DNA from: an uncultured Clostridia bacterium
GTDB taxonomy: Bacteria > Bacillota > Clostridia > Christensenellales > Borkfalkiaceae
DNA length: 10,064 nucleotides
Direction: 5' to 3'
Assembly: GCA_947090365.1 (NCBI GenBank)
Contig: CAMUNT010000025.1
Span: 1-10,064 of the forward strand
Position 1 is the first letter of the stretch, and every line of letters begins with the position of its first letter. Shown here one piece after another: positions 1 to 5,334 of the stretch. The notes beneath the pieces are model-generated. The model did no database searches, was not told the DNA's origin, and saw nothing but the letters and a program-made list of their open reading frames with translations. The position numbers and the translations under genes were made by a program.

Positions 1-20
1 CACTCAGAATGACAGAATGA
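1..20. repeat. Possible end of an intergenic TCATTCTGAG-type repeat
   Basis: The first bases, read on the minus strand, give TCATTCTGTCATTCTGAGTG. A TCATTCTGAG core of this kind recurs between genes in many bacterial genomes. Only the edge is in the window, so copy number and full length cannot be judged. The next 31 bases up to the first gene show no structure that I recognise. Confidence 0.25.
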
Positions 21-51
21 AGAACGCTTGAATGACGGAGTATATAGCCTG

Positions 52-609
52 TTATTGCGTTGACATATGTGCAAGCGTTTCTATTATCAGTCTGGATAAA
101 AGCTGAATATCGCGTTCGGTAATTTCGCCGTCTGAATTTTCGGCTAAAATTTCCTGCGCGCGCAAAGCGCCGTTGCCCGTCACGTCCCGCCCGATTGCTT
201 CGGCAACGGCTTTTGCAACCGCTTCGACTCTGTCTGAGGGCACGTAGCCCTCAATCAATGTCGAAATCACTTTTTCCGTCGTTGAAAGCCCGCTTTTTTC
301 CCGTACGAACTGCTCGTACAAAACGTAGCAAAGCGTTGCAATCGCGCCTACCGAAATGCCGTGCTCCATAACGGAAACGTGCTCCTCAAACGCGTACAGC
401 GCGTCAAGATTGCGCACCGAAGCGTATACTGCATAAAACAGCGTTCCAAGCATAAACGGCAGAAAGGTTACAAGCTTTCTCGAACGTTTGAAAAACAGTT
501 TTTTAATTATCTGCGTTGCAACCGCGGTTAAAAGCGCAAGCGCCGTCACGTCAAAACCGTAAAAGGTGAAAGTGCTGAAAATGTGAATAAAACTCAATTT
601 TTTCTCCAT
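52..609 (-). CDS. Small membrane protein of unknown function, three predicted TM segments
   Basis: This 185-residue protein is not one I can name. Hydrophobic stretches at about residues 8-36, 46-65 and 84-102 suggest three membrane helices, with a basic KKLFFKRSRK patch at about 36-45 between the first two. Residues 105-185 are soluble, mixed-charge and probably helical. Size and layout recall phage or cell-wall holin-like proteins, but no diagnostic motif supports that name. The ATG at 607-609 has no convincing Shine-Dalgarno sequence. The gene stands alone on the minus strand, divergent from trmB with a 119-bp gap, and has a plausible promoter 36 bp upstream. It is a good ORF by length and amino-acid composition; the function is open. 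Confidence 0.7.
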   Translation of the reverse strand: MEKKLSFIHIFSTFTFYGFDVTALALLTAVATQIIKKLFFKRSRKLVTFLPFMLGTLFYAVYASVRNLDALYAFEEHVSVMEHGISVGAIATLCYVLYEQFVREKSGLSTTEKVISTLIEGYVPSDRVEAVAKAVAEAIGRDVTGNGALRAQEILAENSDGEITERDIQLLSRLIIETLAHMSTQ

Positions 610-644
610 GCGTACCCGACTTTACGCAAATTTCACCCGACGCT

Positions 645-672
645 TATATATAACTCGATTTCCCTATTTCAA
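645..672 (-). promoter_or_regulatory. Putative promoter of the minus-strand membrane-protein gene
   Basis: On the minus strand, TTGAAA (672-667) is followed after 16 bp by TATATA (650-645). An 18-bp spacing to TATAAG (648-643) is also possible. The start codon at 609 would follow a leader of about 28-30 nt. The call rests on motif match and position only. Confidence 0.45.
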
Positions 673-692
673 ACGCAAAACACACAAAACAG

Positions 693-722
693 TTTACAAA
701 AATATTAAATATATGTTAATAT
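693..722 (+). promoter_or_regulatory. Putative trmB promoter giving a leaderless transcript
   Basis: TTTACA (693-698) is followed after 18 bp by TAATAT (717-722), preceded by TG at 714-715 as in an extended -10. The expected transcription start falls at about 728-729, on the trmB ATG itself. No Shine-Dalgarno sequence lies upstream of that ATG. The same TGTTAATA octamer lies just before the start of the permease gene at 6619. Confidence 0.45.
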
Positions 723-728
723 TGTCGT

Positions 729-1400
729 ATGAGAATGCACAGAAAATGTCACCTTGACGAAAGGCTTGAAGCCTGTAAAAAAATTCTGACTACGGCGGAT
801 CTGACCGATAAAAATATGCTGAGGTCGGCCGAAAAAAAGGAATATCTTAATTTTGAACGGATTTTTGAAAACGGCAACCCCGTTCACCTCGAAATAGGCT
901 GCGGTAAGGGCAAATTCGTCTGCGAAACGGCCCTTTTAAACCCCGATATAAATTTCGTTGCGTGCGAAAAAATTTCAAACGTGATTATCGACGCGTGCGA
1001 ACGCGTAACGGCGGAGGGCATAAAAAACGTTTACTTTTTAAACTGCGCGGCAGAGGTGCTTGCAAAGTATTTCCGTCCGCACTCAATCGAAAAAATTTAC
1101 CTCAATTTTTCCAACCCCCTGCCCAAGGACGGCTATAAAAAGCAGCGTTTGACGCACCCCCGTTTTCTGGACATATACCGCGGTATTTTGAAGGAAGGCG
1201 GAAGAATAATTCAGAAAACGGACGATAGAAATTTCTACCTTTTTTCGCTTGAAAGCTATAATCGGGCGGGCTTTGAAATTGAGGAAACCTGCGAAGATCT
1301 GAAAAACAACCCCGTCGCGGGCGACGTGGAAACCGAACACGAAAAGCTGTTCAAAGCTCAGGGCAAACCTATTTACAGGATAGTTGCGGTGGTTAAATGA
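729..1400 (+). CDS. trmB: tRNA (guanine-N7-)-methyltransferase TrmB, variant active site
   Basis: This 223-residue protein has the size and layout of TrmB, which transfers a methyl group from S-adenosylmethionine to N7 of G46 in the tRNA variable loop. The N-terminus (MRMHRKCHLDERL) and the SAM-binding EIGCGKGKF (residues 55-63) are typical. So are RLTHPRFLDIY (140-150), the TD at 164-165 and TEHEKLF followed by GKPIYR near the C-terminus. The segment usually written DPWPKxRHxKRR is here NPLPKDGYKKQR (129-140), so the Asp, Trp, His and first Arg are replaced by Asn, Leu, Tyr and Gln. The fold is clear; normal catalysis is less certain. The stop overlaps the next start in ATGA (1397-1400), which implies translational coupling. 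There is no Shine-Dalgarno sequence, and a -10 box lies 6 bp upstream of the ATG. Confidence 0.9.
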   Translation: MRMHRKCHLDERLEACKKILTTADLTDKNMLRSAEKKEYLNFERIFENGNPVHLEIGCGKGKFVCETALLNPDINFVACEKISNVIIDACERVTAEGIKNVYFLNCAAEVLAKYFRPHSIEKIYLNFSNPLPKDGYKKQRLTHPRFLDIYRGILKEGGRIIQKTDDRNFYLFSLESYNRAGFEIEETCEDLKNNPVAGDVETEHEKLFKAQGKPIYRIVAVVK

Positions 1401-2182
1401 TTTATCTGTATATCGCTTTGGGTGTGATTGTCTTAATTGTATTGTGCGCGCTGTTCGTGTGGTTTAACAACCGCTGCATAAAAACGACGCGCGTGCAAAG
1501 GGAGATAGACGGCGCGCCGAAGCTAAAAATAGTACATTTGTCCGATTTGCACGGCAAAAGCTTCGGGCGTAACAATATACGGCTTATTAAAAAGGTCGTA
1601 AACGAAAAGCCCGACTTTATTGCGGTTACGGGCGATATAATTCACCTTTACAGACCTAAGGATATTTCAGTAGCGTGCGGAACGGTTTCCGCGCTTAAAG
1701 AAGCGGCGCCCGTTTTATTCGTTGCGGGCAACCACGAAATGCGCAACAAGGGGTATAGAAATCTGCGCAAAATTTTGATGGAAGCGGGTGCGGAAGTGCT
1801 TGACGACAGGTGCGTAAACGTGTGCGGAATAACGGTAGTCGGGCTTAACGGAGCGTCGCTTCGAAACGGTAAAATAGAAAAAATCACCCCCGAAGCTTCG
1901 CCAAAAATACTGCTTGCGCACGAACCGCAGTTTATAGATAAGTATCTCGGCGCGGGGTATGATTTGGTGCTTTGCGGTCACGCCCACGGCGGGCAGTGGC
2001 GCATACCCTTTACGGGCATAGGACTGTACGCCCCGGGGCAGGGTAAATTCCCCAAGTATACTTCGGGGGTACACGAAAGAGGGAAAGGGGCAATGGTTAT
2101 ATCCCGCGGGCTGGGAAATTCCCGCTTTCCTCTGCGCCTTTTCAACCGCCCAGAAATAGTGGTAATCGAAATTAACGAATAA
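1397..2182 (+). CDS. Membrane-anchored metallophosphoesterase, YkuE-like
   Basis: This 261-residue protein is a calcineurin-type phosphoesterase. The metal-binding motifs appear in order: DLH (50-52), GD (79-80), GNHE (111-114), H175 and GHAHGGQ (194-200). A hydrophobic segment at residues 3-23 should anchor it in the membrane, with the catalytic domain most likely outside. The layout matches the YkuE/YaeI group, of which some members act on lipid or cell-wall phosphate esters; the substrate here is not known. The start overlaps the trmB stop by 4 nt and there is only a weak purine stretch upstream, so translation is probably coupled to trmB. The two form an operon, although no shared function is evident. 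Confidence 0.85.
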   Translation: MIYLYIALGVIVLIVLCALFVWFNNRCIKTTRVQREIDGAPKLKIVHLSDLHGKSFGRNNIRLIKKVVNEKPDFIAVTGDIIHLYRPKDISVACGTVSALKEAAPVLFVAGNHEMRNKGYRNLRKILMEAGAEVLDDRCVNVCGITVVGLNGASLRNGKIEKITPEASPKILLAHEPQFIDKYLGAGYDLVLCGHAHGGQWRIPFTGIGLYAPGQGKFPKYTSGVHERGKGAMVISRGLGNSRFPLRLFNRPEIVVIEINE

Positions 2183-2185
2183 AAT

Positions 2186-2214
2186 TTGCTTTTTAAAATA
2201 TTTTAGGTTATAAT
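2186..2214 (+). promoter_or_regulatory. Putative promoter of the mntA-hepT pair
   Basis: TTGCTT (2186-2191) is followed after 17 bp by a consensus TATAAT (2209-2214). The predicted transcription start lies at about 2221, three bases before the mntA ATG, so the transcript would be nearly leaderless. No Shine-Dalgarno sequence is present. The -35 is weak and the -10 perfect. Confidence 0.55.
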
Positions 2215-2223
2215 TACTGTACA

Positions 2224-2523
2224 ATGAACGCAGACAGGCATTTAATTAATGAAATGGTTAAATATTTTAAAAGGTACCCGCAAATCGAAAAAGCGGTATT
2301 GTTCGGTTCCCGCGCGCGCGGTGACAATACCGAAAAAAGCGATTACGATATTGCTGTTTACGGTATACTTTCCGACGCGGATAAAACCGTTCTTCGTTTT
2401 GCGTTCAATGAAGAGCTTCCCACTTTGCATAAAATTGATTTAATATTTATGTCTGAACAGGCTCAATCGGATTTTACTGACAGCATAGAGAGAGAGGGGA
2501 AAAGCATATATGAAAAAAACTGA
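2224..2523 (+). CDS. mntA: MNT-domain nucleotidyltransferase, MntA-type antitoxin
   Basis: This 99-residue minimal nucleotidyltransferase carries GS at residues 28-29 followed by exactly ten residues and then DYD (40-42), the GSX10DXD pattern of MntA antitoxins. A third acidic residue, D72, lies in HKIDLIF. These groups bind Mg-ATP. In the characterised type VII systems MntA attaches AMP units to a Tyr of the partner HepT and so blocks its RNase activity; I infer the same role here from motif and context. The gene overlaps the next one by 14 nt. Its start has no ribosome-binding site and lies just behind a TATAAT box, so the message is probably leaderless. This is a complete, ordinary-length member of the family. 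Confidence 0.85.
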   Translation: MNADRHLINEMVKYFKRYPQIEKAVLFGSRARGDNTEKSDYDIAVYGILSDADKTVLRFAFNEELPTLHKIDLIFMSEQAQSDFTDSIEREGKSIYEKN

Positions 2524-2905
2524 AATAAAATTGAAGAATTTTGCTTTGGCAAACAAAAGACTTCGTGAAGCCGTTACCGCTTTTAAGTCGGATAAAGACA
2601 ACACGTTATACCGCGACGCGCTGATACAGAGGTTTGAATTTACCTACGAGCTCGCCTGGAAAACCTTATTAGAGGTTTTGAGGGAACAGGGCATCGTTCT
2701 TGAAATTCTTTCTCCCAAATCGGTGTTTAAGTGTGCGTACGGCGCGGGCTATATCCGTAACGAAGAAATATGGCTTAAAATTATAGAGGACAGAAACAAT
2801 ATGGCGCATACTTACGACGAGCAAACGGCCTCTGAAATTGCCGACGAAATATGCGGGCGTTACTTCAAAGAATTATCTTCTTTACTTAAAATATTATCTG
2901 AATAA
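2510..2905 (+). CDS. hepT: HEPN/HI0074-family protein, HepT-type toxin
   Basis: This 131-residue helical protein matches the HI0074 family, once called nucleotidyltransferase substrate-binding proteins. Residues 95-102 read RNNMAHTY, an exact RX4HXY motif: Arg and His form the HEPN ribonuclease site, and the Tyr (Y102) is the residue AMPylated by MntA in studied systems. Other family marks are RFEFTYELAWKTL (41-53) and SPKSVFKCAYGAGYI (68-82). The gene starts inside the end of mntA, with a purine-rich GAGGGG about 10 nt before the ATG, so it has its own ribosome site and may also be coupled. The pair ends at a strong hairpin 2 bp after the stop. All key residues are intact, so an active toxin is expected. 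Confidence 0.85.
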   Translation: MKKTEIKLKNFALANKRLREAVTAFKSDKDNTLYRDALIQRFEFTYELAWKTLLEVLREQGIVLEILSPKSVFKCAYGAGYIRNEEIWLKIIEDRNNMAHTYDEQTASEIADEICGRYFKELSSLLKILSE

Positions 2906-2907
2906 CT

Positions 2908-2935
2908 AAAAAACTCGGCGAAGGCCGAGTTTTTT
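2908..2935. terminator. Bidirectional rho-independent terminator
   Basis: CTCGGC (2914-2919) and GCCGAG (2924-2929) pair around a GAAG loop, extended by six A on the left and six T on the right. Because A and T runs flank both sides, the hairpin can stop hepT transcription from the left and the convergent XRE regulator gene, which ends 4 bp away, from the right. Confidence 0.9.
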
Positions 2936-2938
2936 AAT

Positions 2939-3166
2939 TTAATTGTCTGTTTGAAATTCGTCCACGCACAGTATTTCGTTTGCGTCAAGGTCTAAAACCG
3001 CACACAGCTTTGCAAACGTATCAAGCGCAGGCATTTTTCTGCCGTGTATATAACTGCTGATTTGCGTGGGACGGACGTTTACCCGATTAGCTATTTCCGT
3101 TTTCGTAATTCCGCTTTGATTAATAGCTTTTGCTAAACGTAATTGTATTTTATCGATAGTAATCAT
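2939..3166 (-). CDS. Small XRE-family HTH transcriptional regulator
   Basis: This is a 75-residue single-domain helix-turn-helix protein of the Cro/C1 (XRE) type. Residues 21-30 (TKTEIANRVN) and 34-42 (TQISSYIHG) form the helix-turn-helix, followed by the usual MPALDTFAKLCAVLDLDANEIL. I place the start at the ATG at 3164-3166, because GAGGAG (3180-3175) lies 8 nt ahead of it. The longer frame from 3199 would put the start inside the operator and has no ribosome site. It is divergent from the DUF6809-like gene, and the shared gap holds two copies of a palindromic motif, so autorepression plus control of the neighbour is the natural reading. No sensor domain is present; phage-like or accessory-module origin is possible. 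Confidence 0.85.
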   Translation of the reverse strand: MITIDKIQLRLAKAINQSGITKTEIANRVNVRPTQISSYIHGRKMPALDTFAKLCAVLDLDANEILCVDEFQTDN

Positions 3167-3190
3167 AATATTAACTCCTCTGAAAACTAT

Positions 3191-3243
3191 TTTACCCATT
3201 AGGTCAAAAAATTGTTGACTTTTTACCTATTAGGTCATATAAT
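3191..3243 (+). promoter_or_regulatory. Divergent operator-promoter region with two 16-bp repeats
   Basis: TTTACCCATTAGGTCA (3191-3206) and TTTACCTATTAGGTCA (3222-3237) differ at one base and are spaced 31 bp, about three helical turns. The core of the second, ACCTATTAGGT, is a 5+5 palindrome with one central base. TTGACT (3215-3220), a 17-bp spacer and TATAAT (3238-3243) form a near-perfect promoter for the plus-strand gene, and the palindrome fills its spacer. On the minus strand, TAAAAT (3194-3189), with a weak -35 (TCAACA at 18 bp), could drive the XRE gene; the first repeat overlaps this region. Binding by XRE is inferred. Confidence 0.75.
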
Positions 3244-3263
3244 AATTCAAAAGGAGGTAAAAA

Positions 3264-3530
3264 ATGGAACGTTCGGTTATCGATTATATTTATGAAACAG
3301 ACCAAACAATTTACGACGAAGTCAATAAAAATACGGAGTACCGCGAGGCTTGTGAAAGGGCGCTTAAAATTTATGATAAATTAATGGCAACGCTTTCCGA
3401 AGAACAGAAGGAAGAGTTTGAAAAATATATAGAAAACGAAGGCGAGCAGGAGGAAATAAAAAACCGCATATCGTTCAGATGCGGTGTAAAATACGGCGTA
3501 CGCGTCGTTGCGGAAAGCGCCTTCGATTAG
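3264..3530 (+). CDS. Small DUF6809-like protein of unknown function
   Basis: This is an 88-residue, acidic, all-helical protein. The pattern fits DUF6809-type proteins of Clostridia: a YxExDxxxxDEVNKNTEYREACE segment near the N-terminus, a central charged helix, and a terminal FRCGVKYGVRVVAESAF in which glycine and aromatic residues are spaced as in the family. I give that name from memory of the pattern and am moderately sure. The start is fixed by a perfect AAGGAGGT (3251-3258), 5 nt before the ATG. Its promoter carries the palindrome presumed to bind the divergent XRE regulator, so expression should be tightly repressible. Such proteins often lie near phage-like regulators, but no phage genes are visible here. 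Confidence 0.7.
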   Translation: MERSVIDYIYETDQTIYDEVNKNTEYREACERALKIYDKLMATLSEEQKEEFEKYIENEGEQEEIKNRISFRCGVKYGVRVVAESAFD

Positions 3531-3533
3531 TAG

Positions 3534-3573
3534 CACCGCCCGCGCATAATTTACGCGCGGGCGGTGTTTTTTT
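3534..3573 (+). terminator. Strong rho-independent terminator
   Basis: CACCGCCCGCGC (3534-3545) and GCGCGGGCGGTG (3555-3566) form a perfect 12-bp GC-rich stem with a 9-nt loop, followed by seven T. It ends the DUF6809-like gene 3 bp after its stop. On the opposite strand it lies just past the transcarbamylase stop but lacks a T run on that side, so it may only weakly stop that gene. Confidence 0.9.
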
Positions 3574-3578
3574 AAATT

Positions 3579-4517
3579 CTATTTAATAAGAAGCGCAAGC
3601 ACTGCCTTTAAAAGGTGCAGCTTGTTTTCGCCCTGTTCGAGAACCGCGCTCTGGCTTCCGTCTATTACCTCCGCCGTTACTTCGACCCCGCGGGAGGCGG
3701 GAAGGGGGTGCATAAATGTTGCGTTGTGCTTTGCATAGCTTAAAAGCGAATCGTTCACCTGATATGGTGAAAGTATTTCCTTATCCTTTGCGGTAAGGGG
3801 CGCGTGGTAGCTGTAATTGTCGGTATATACTATATCCGCGTCCTTTACAGCTTCCGCGGGGTTTTGCGTAATAATAATTTTTCCGTACTGCTCGGCGCGC
3901 GTTAAATGCTCTTTTTTAACCGCAAACTGTTTGGGTGTTGCTACGGCAACGGACATACCGCACTTTATCGCGCCCATAATAAGCGAGGTCGCAGTGCTTT
4001 CACCCTTGCCGACGTAAGCTATTTTCAGCCCTTCCAGCTTGCCTTTCTTTTCCCATACGGTGTATAAATCGCAAAGGGCCTGCAACGGGCTGTAATCGTC
4101 GTTGACGGAGTTGATAATGGAAATAGGCGAAACCGCGCAAAACTCTTCCAGATCGCGCTGACCTATATTCCTCGTAACAAGCGCGCCAACGCCGTAGCGC
4201 GAAACTACGTTTACTATGTCCTTTACGTTTTCGCCCGCCTGCATATCGCTTTGGCTGTAAGGCAGGTTTACGCACACTCCGCCAAGCTGTCTTACGCCTA
4301 TTTCGAATGCGGAACGCGTCCTCATAGAGGTATCGCCGAACAGCATTGCAACGGTGGTGCCCTGCAAAATGCAGGTGCTTTCGTGCGCCGCAAACTTTGC
4401 CTTCATTGCTTTCGTGGCGTATAATATTTCAAAAATTTCTTCCGTAGAATAGTCCGCTAAATTTGTTAAATGCTTTTGCTCTATTCCGTAGGAGGGGGAG
4501 TATCTGTTGATGTCCAT
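3579..4517 (-). CDS. Ornithine carbamoyltransferase-like transcarbamylase, substrate uncertain
   Basis: This 312-residue protein is full length for the aspartate/ornithine carbamoyltransferase family. The carbamoyl-phosphate signature SMRTR is at 64-68, R116 lies in GALVTR, and the second domain opens at GLKIAYVGKG (163-172). The C-terminal half (SPYQVNDSLL, VTAEVIDG, ENKLHLLKA) follows ornithine carbamoyltransferases closely. Three expected sites differ: the HPxQ motif is SPLQ (143-146), the ornithine loop usually ending in SMG reads TDNYSYH (232-238), and HCLP is HPLP (270-273), so the usual Cys is missing. Carbamoyl transfer is likely but the acceptor may not be ornithine. GAGG lies 8 nt before the ATG, in a leader with a 26-bp duplication. 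No other arginine genes are adjacent. A diverged ArgF is the alternative. Confidence 0.8.
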   Translation of the reverse strand: MDINRYSPSYGIEQKHLTNLADYSTEEIFEILYATKAMKAKFAAHESTCILQGTTVAMLFGDTSMRTRSAFEIGVRQLGGVCVNLPYSQSDMQAGENVKDIVNVVSRYGVGALVTRNIGQRDLEEFCAVSPISIINSVNDDYSPLQALCDLYTVWEKKGKLEGLKIAYVGKGESTATSLIMGAIKCGMSVAVATPKQFAVKKEHLTRAEQYGKIIITQNPAEAVKDADIVYTDNYSYHAPLTAKDKEILSPYQVNDSLLSYAKHNATFMHPLPASRGVEVTAEVIDGSQSAVLEQGENKLHLLKAVLALLIK

Positions 4518-4528
4518 AATATTTTCCT

Positions 4529-4587
4529 CACAAAAATTATCGTCTTGATGCGCCTAAATCCCACAAAAATTATCGTCTTGATGCGCC
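4529..4587 (-). repeat. Two tandem 26-bp copies in the transcarbamylase leader
   Basis: An identical 26-bp sequence occurs at 4529-4554 and 4562-4587, with a 7-bp spacer and a period of 33 bp. On the coding (minus) strand each copy reads GGCGCATCAAGACGATAATT followed by TTTGTG. The gene-proximal copy abuts the Shine-Dalgarno GAGG. Exact identity points to a recent duplication or to selection on both copies. Confidence 0.85.
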
Positions 4588-4594
4588 GATAATT
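4568..4594 (-). promoter_or_regulatory. Terminator-like hairpin in the queH-transcarbamylase gap
   Basis: On the minus strand AATTATCG (4594-4587) pairs perfectly with CGATAATT (4575-4568) across an 11-nt loop, and TTT follows so that the run after the stem is T-rich. The same right arm recurs at 4542-4535, so two arms compete for one left arm. A TATAAT at 4602-4597 (no good -35) would start transcripts near 4590, inside the left arm. The full hairpin would then form only in read-through from queH. The stem is AU-rich and its strength is uncertain. Confidence 0.4.
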
Positions 4595-4616
4595 AAATTA
4601 TAGTTTTGATAACGCG

Positions 4617-5207
4617 TTAATTGTTTTTGCTGTAAACGCAGCCGCAATAGTTCTGACGGTAAAGGTTATATTTTTCCGAAAGGCGCAGGCTTTGCAAATA
4701 TCCGTTGCGCTTTTTGAAGTCGGAATATAGCCACTTTACTTTTTTCCCTTCGGCAAGCCCTTCGCCTACGGAGTTGATAAGCTCCGCATTCTTTAAAGGG
4801 CTGATAGTAAGGGTAGTGGCAAAGTATTCGAAGCCCAGCCTTTCGGCGGTTTCGGCCGTCTTTTCAAGTCTTAGTCTGAAGCAGACCTCACAGCGCTTTC
4901 CGCCTTCTTTTTCCTTTTCAAGCCCGCGTACGGCAGAGTAGTAACCTTGCTTTTCGTGCGCGCAGTCAAGCTCCTTCGCCCAGCCTGTCTTTTCAATCAG
5001 TCTTGAAAGCTCTTCCTTTCGCTTTAAGTATTCTTCCGTTTCGATATTCGGGTTATAGAAAAAAACCGTAATATCGAAGTGGGGGAACAGCCTTTCAAGA
5101 CACGCCGAGGAGCAGGGCGCACAGCAGCAATGAAGCAAAAGCGTATGCTTTTTATCAAACGACGCTATTTCGTTTTCCATTAAAAAGTTGTAATTTTTTG
5201 CGTTCAC
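4617..5207 (-). CDS. queH: Epoxyqueuosine reductase QueH
   Basis: This 196-residue protein is a QueH (formerly DUF208) enzyme, which reduces epoxyqueuosine to queuosine at tRNA position 34. It is unrelated in sequence to cobalamin-dependent QueG. The family marks are all present: LLLHCCCAPCSSACLE (23-38), FYNPNIETEEYLKRKEEL (50-67), EGGKRCEVCF (101-110) with its CxxC, TTLTISPLKN (131-140) and DFKKRNGYLQSLRLSEKY followed by YRQNYCGC (183-190). The clustered cysteines bind iron. The given start is a GTG (5207-5205) without a clear Shine-Dalgarno; an ATG at 5180-5178 is the alternative and would remove nine residues. A TATAAA at 5230-5225 would give an 11-nt leader. The transcarbamylase follows on the same strand after 99 bp. 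Confidence 0.93.
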   Translation of the reverse strand: MNAKNYNFLMENEIASFDKKHTLLLHCCCAPCSSACLERLFPHFDITVFFYNPNIETEEYLKRKEELSRLIEKTGWAKELDCAHEKQGYYSAVRGLEKEKEGGKRCEVCFRLRLEKTAETAERLGFEYFATTLTISPLKNAELINSVGEGLAEGKKVKWLYSDFKKRNGYLQSLRLSEKYNLYRQNYCGCVYSKNN

Positions 5208-5272
5208 CTTTAAAGTTTAACACTTTTATAAAAAAAATACAATAATTTTTGCCGATTTTAGGCCTGTTAATG

Positions 5273-5301
5273 TTGGAATTACCTTAAAATTGTGGTATAA
5301 T
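5273..5301 (+). promoter_or_regulatory. Promoter of the MalK-like ATPase gene
   Basis: TTGGAA (5273-5278), a 17-bp spacer and TATAAT (5296-5301), with TGG directly before the -10, form a strong extended promoter. The GGTATAAT octamer recurs at 5303-5310, so a second start 9 bp downstream is possible. GGAG (5326-5329), five bases ahead of the ATG at 5335, sets the translation start. Confidence 0.75.
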
Positions 5302-5334
5302 CGGTATAATAAATATAAAATTTACGGAGCTTAT

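Noticed and set aside
52..609. Naming the first membrane protein a phage holin
   Set aside because: Only size and TM layout fit; there is no endolysin or other phage gene nearby and no diagnostic motif.
1715..2224. 169-residue minus-strand frame opposite the metallophosphoesterase
   Set aside because: It is antisense to a gene with clear metal-binding motifs, has no family pattern and no ribosome site; a shadow frame.
3167..3199. Upstream start of the XRE regulator at 3199
   Set aside because: It would translate the operator and the Shine-Dalgarno region; the ATG at 3166 has GAGGAG 8 nt upstream and gives the usual domain length.
4529..4587. Two-copy 26-bp repeat as a minimal CRISPR
   Set aside because: There are only two copies with a 7-bp spacer, located in a gene leader, and no cas genes are seen.
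5290..5334. 15-residue N-terminal extension of the ABC ATPase (start at 5290)
   Set aside because: The extension overlaps the -10 box, gives an atypical low-complexity peptide, and the ATG at 5335 has GGAG at ideal spacing.
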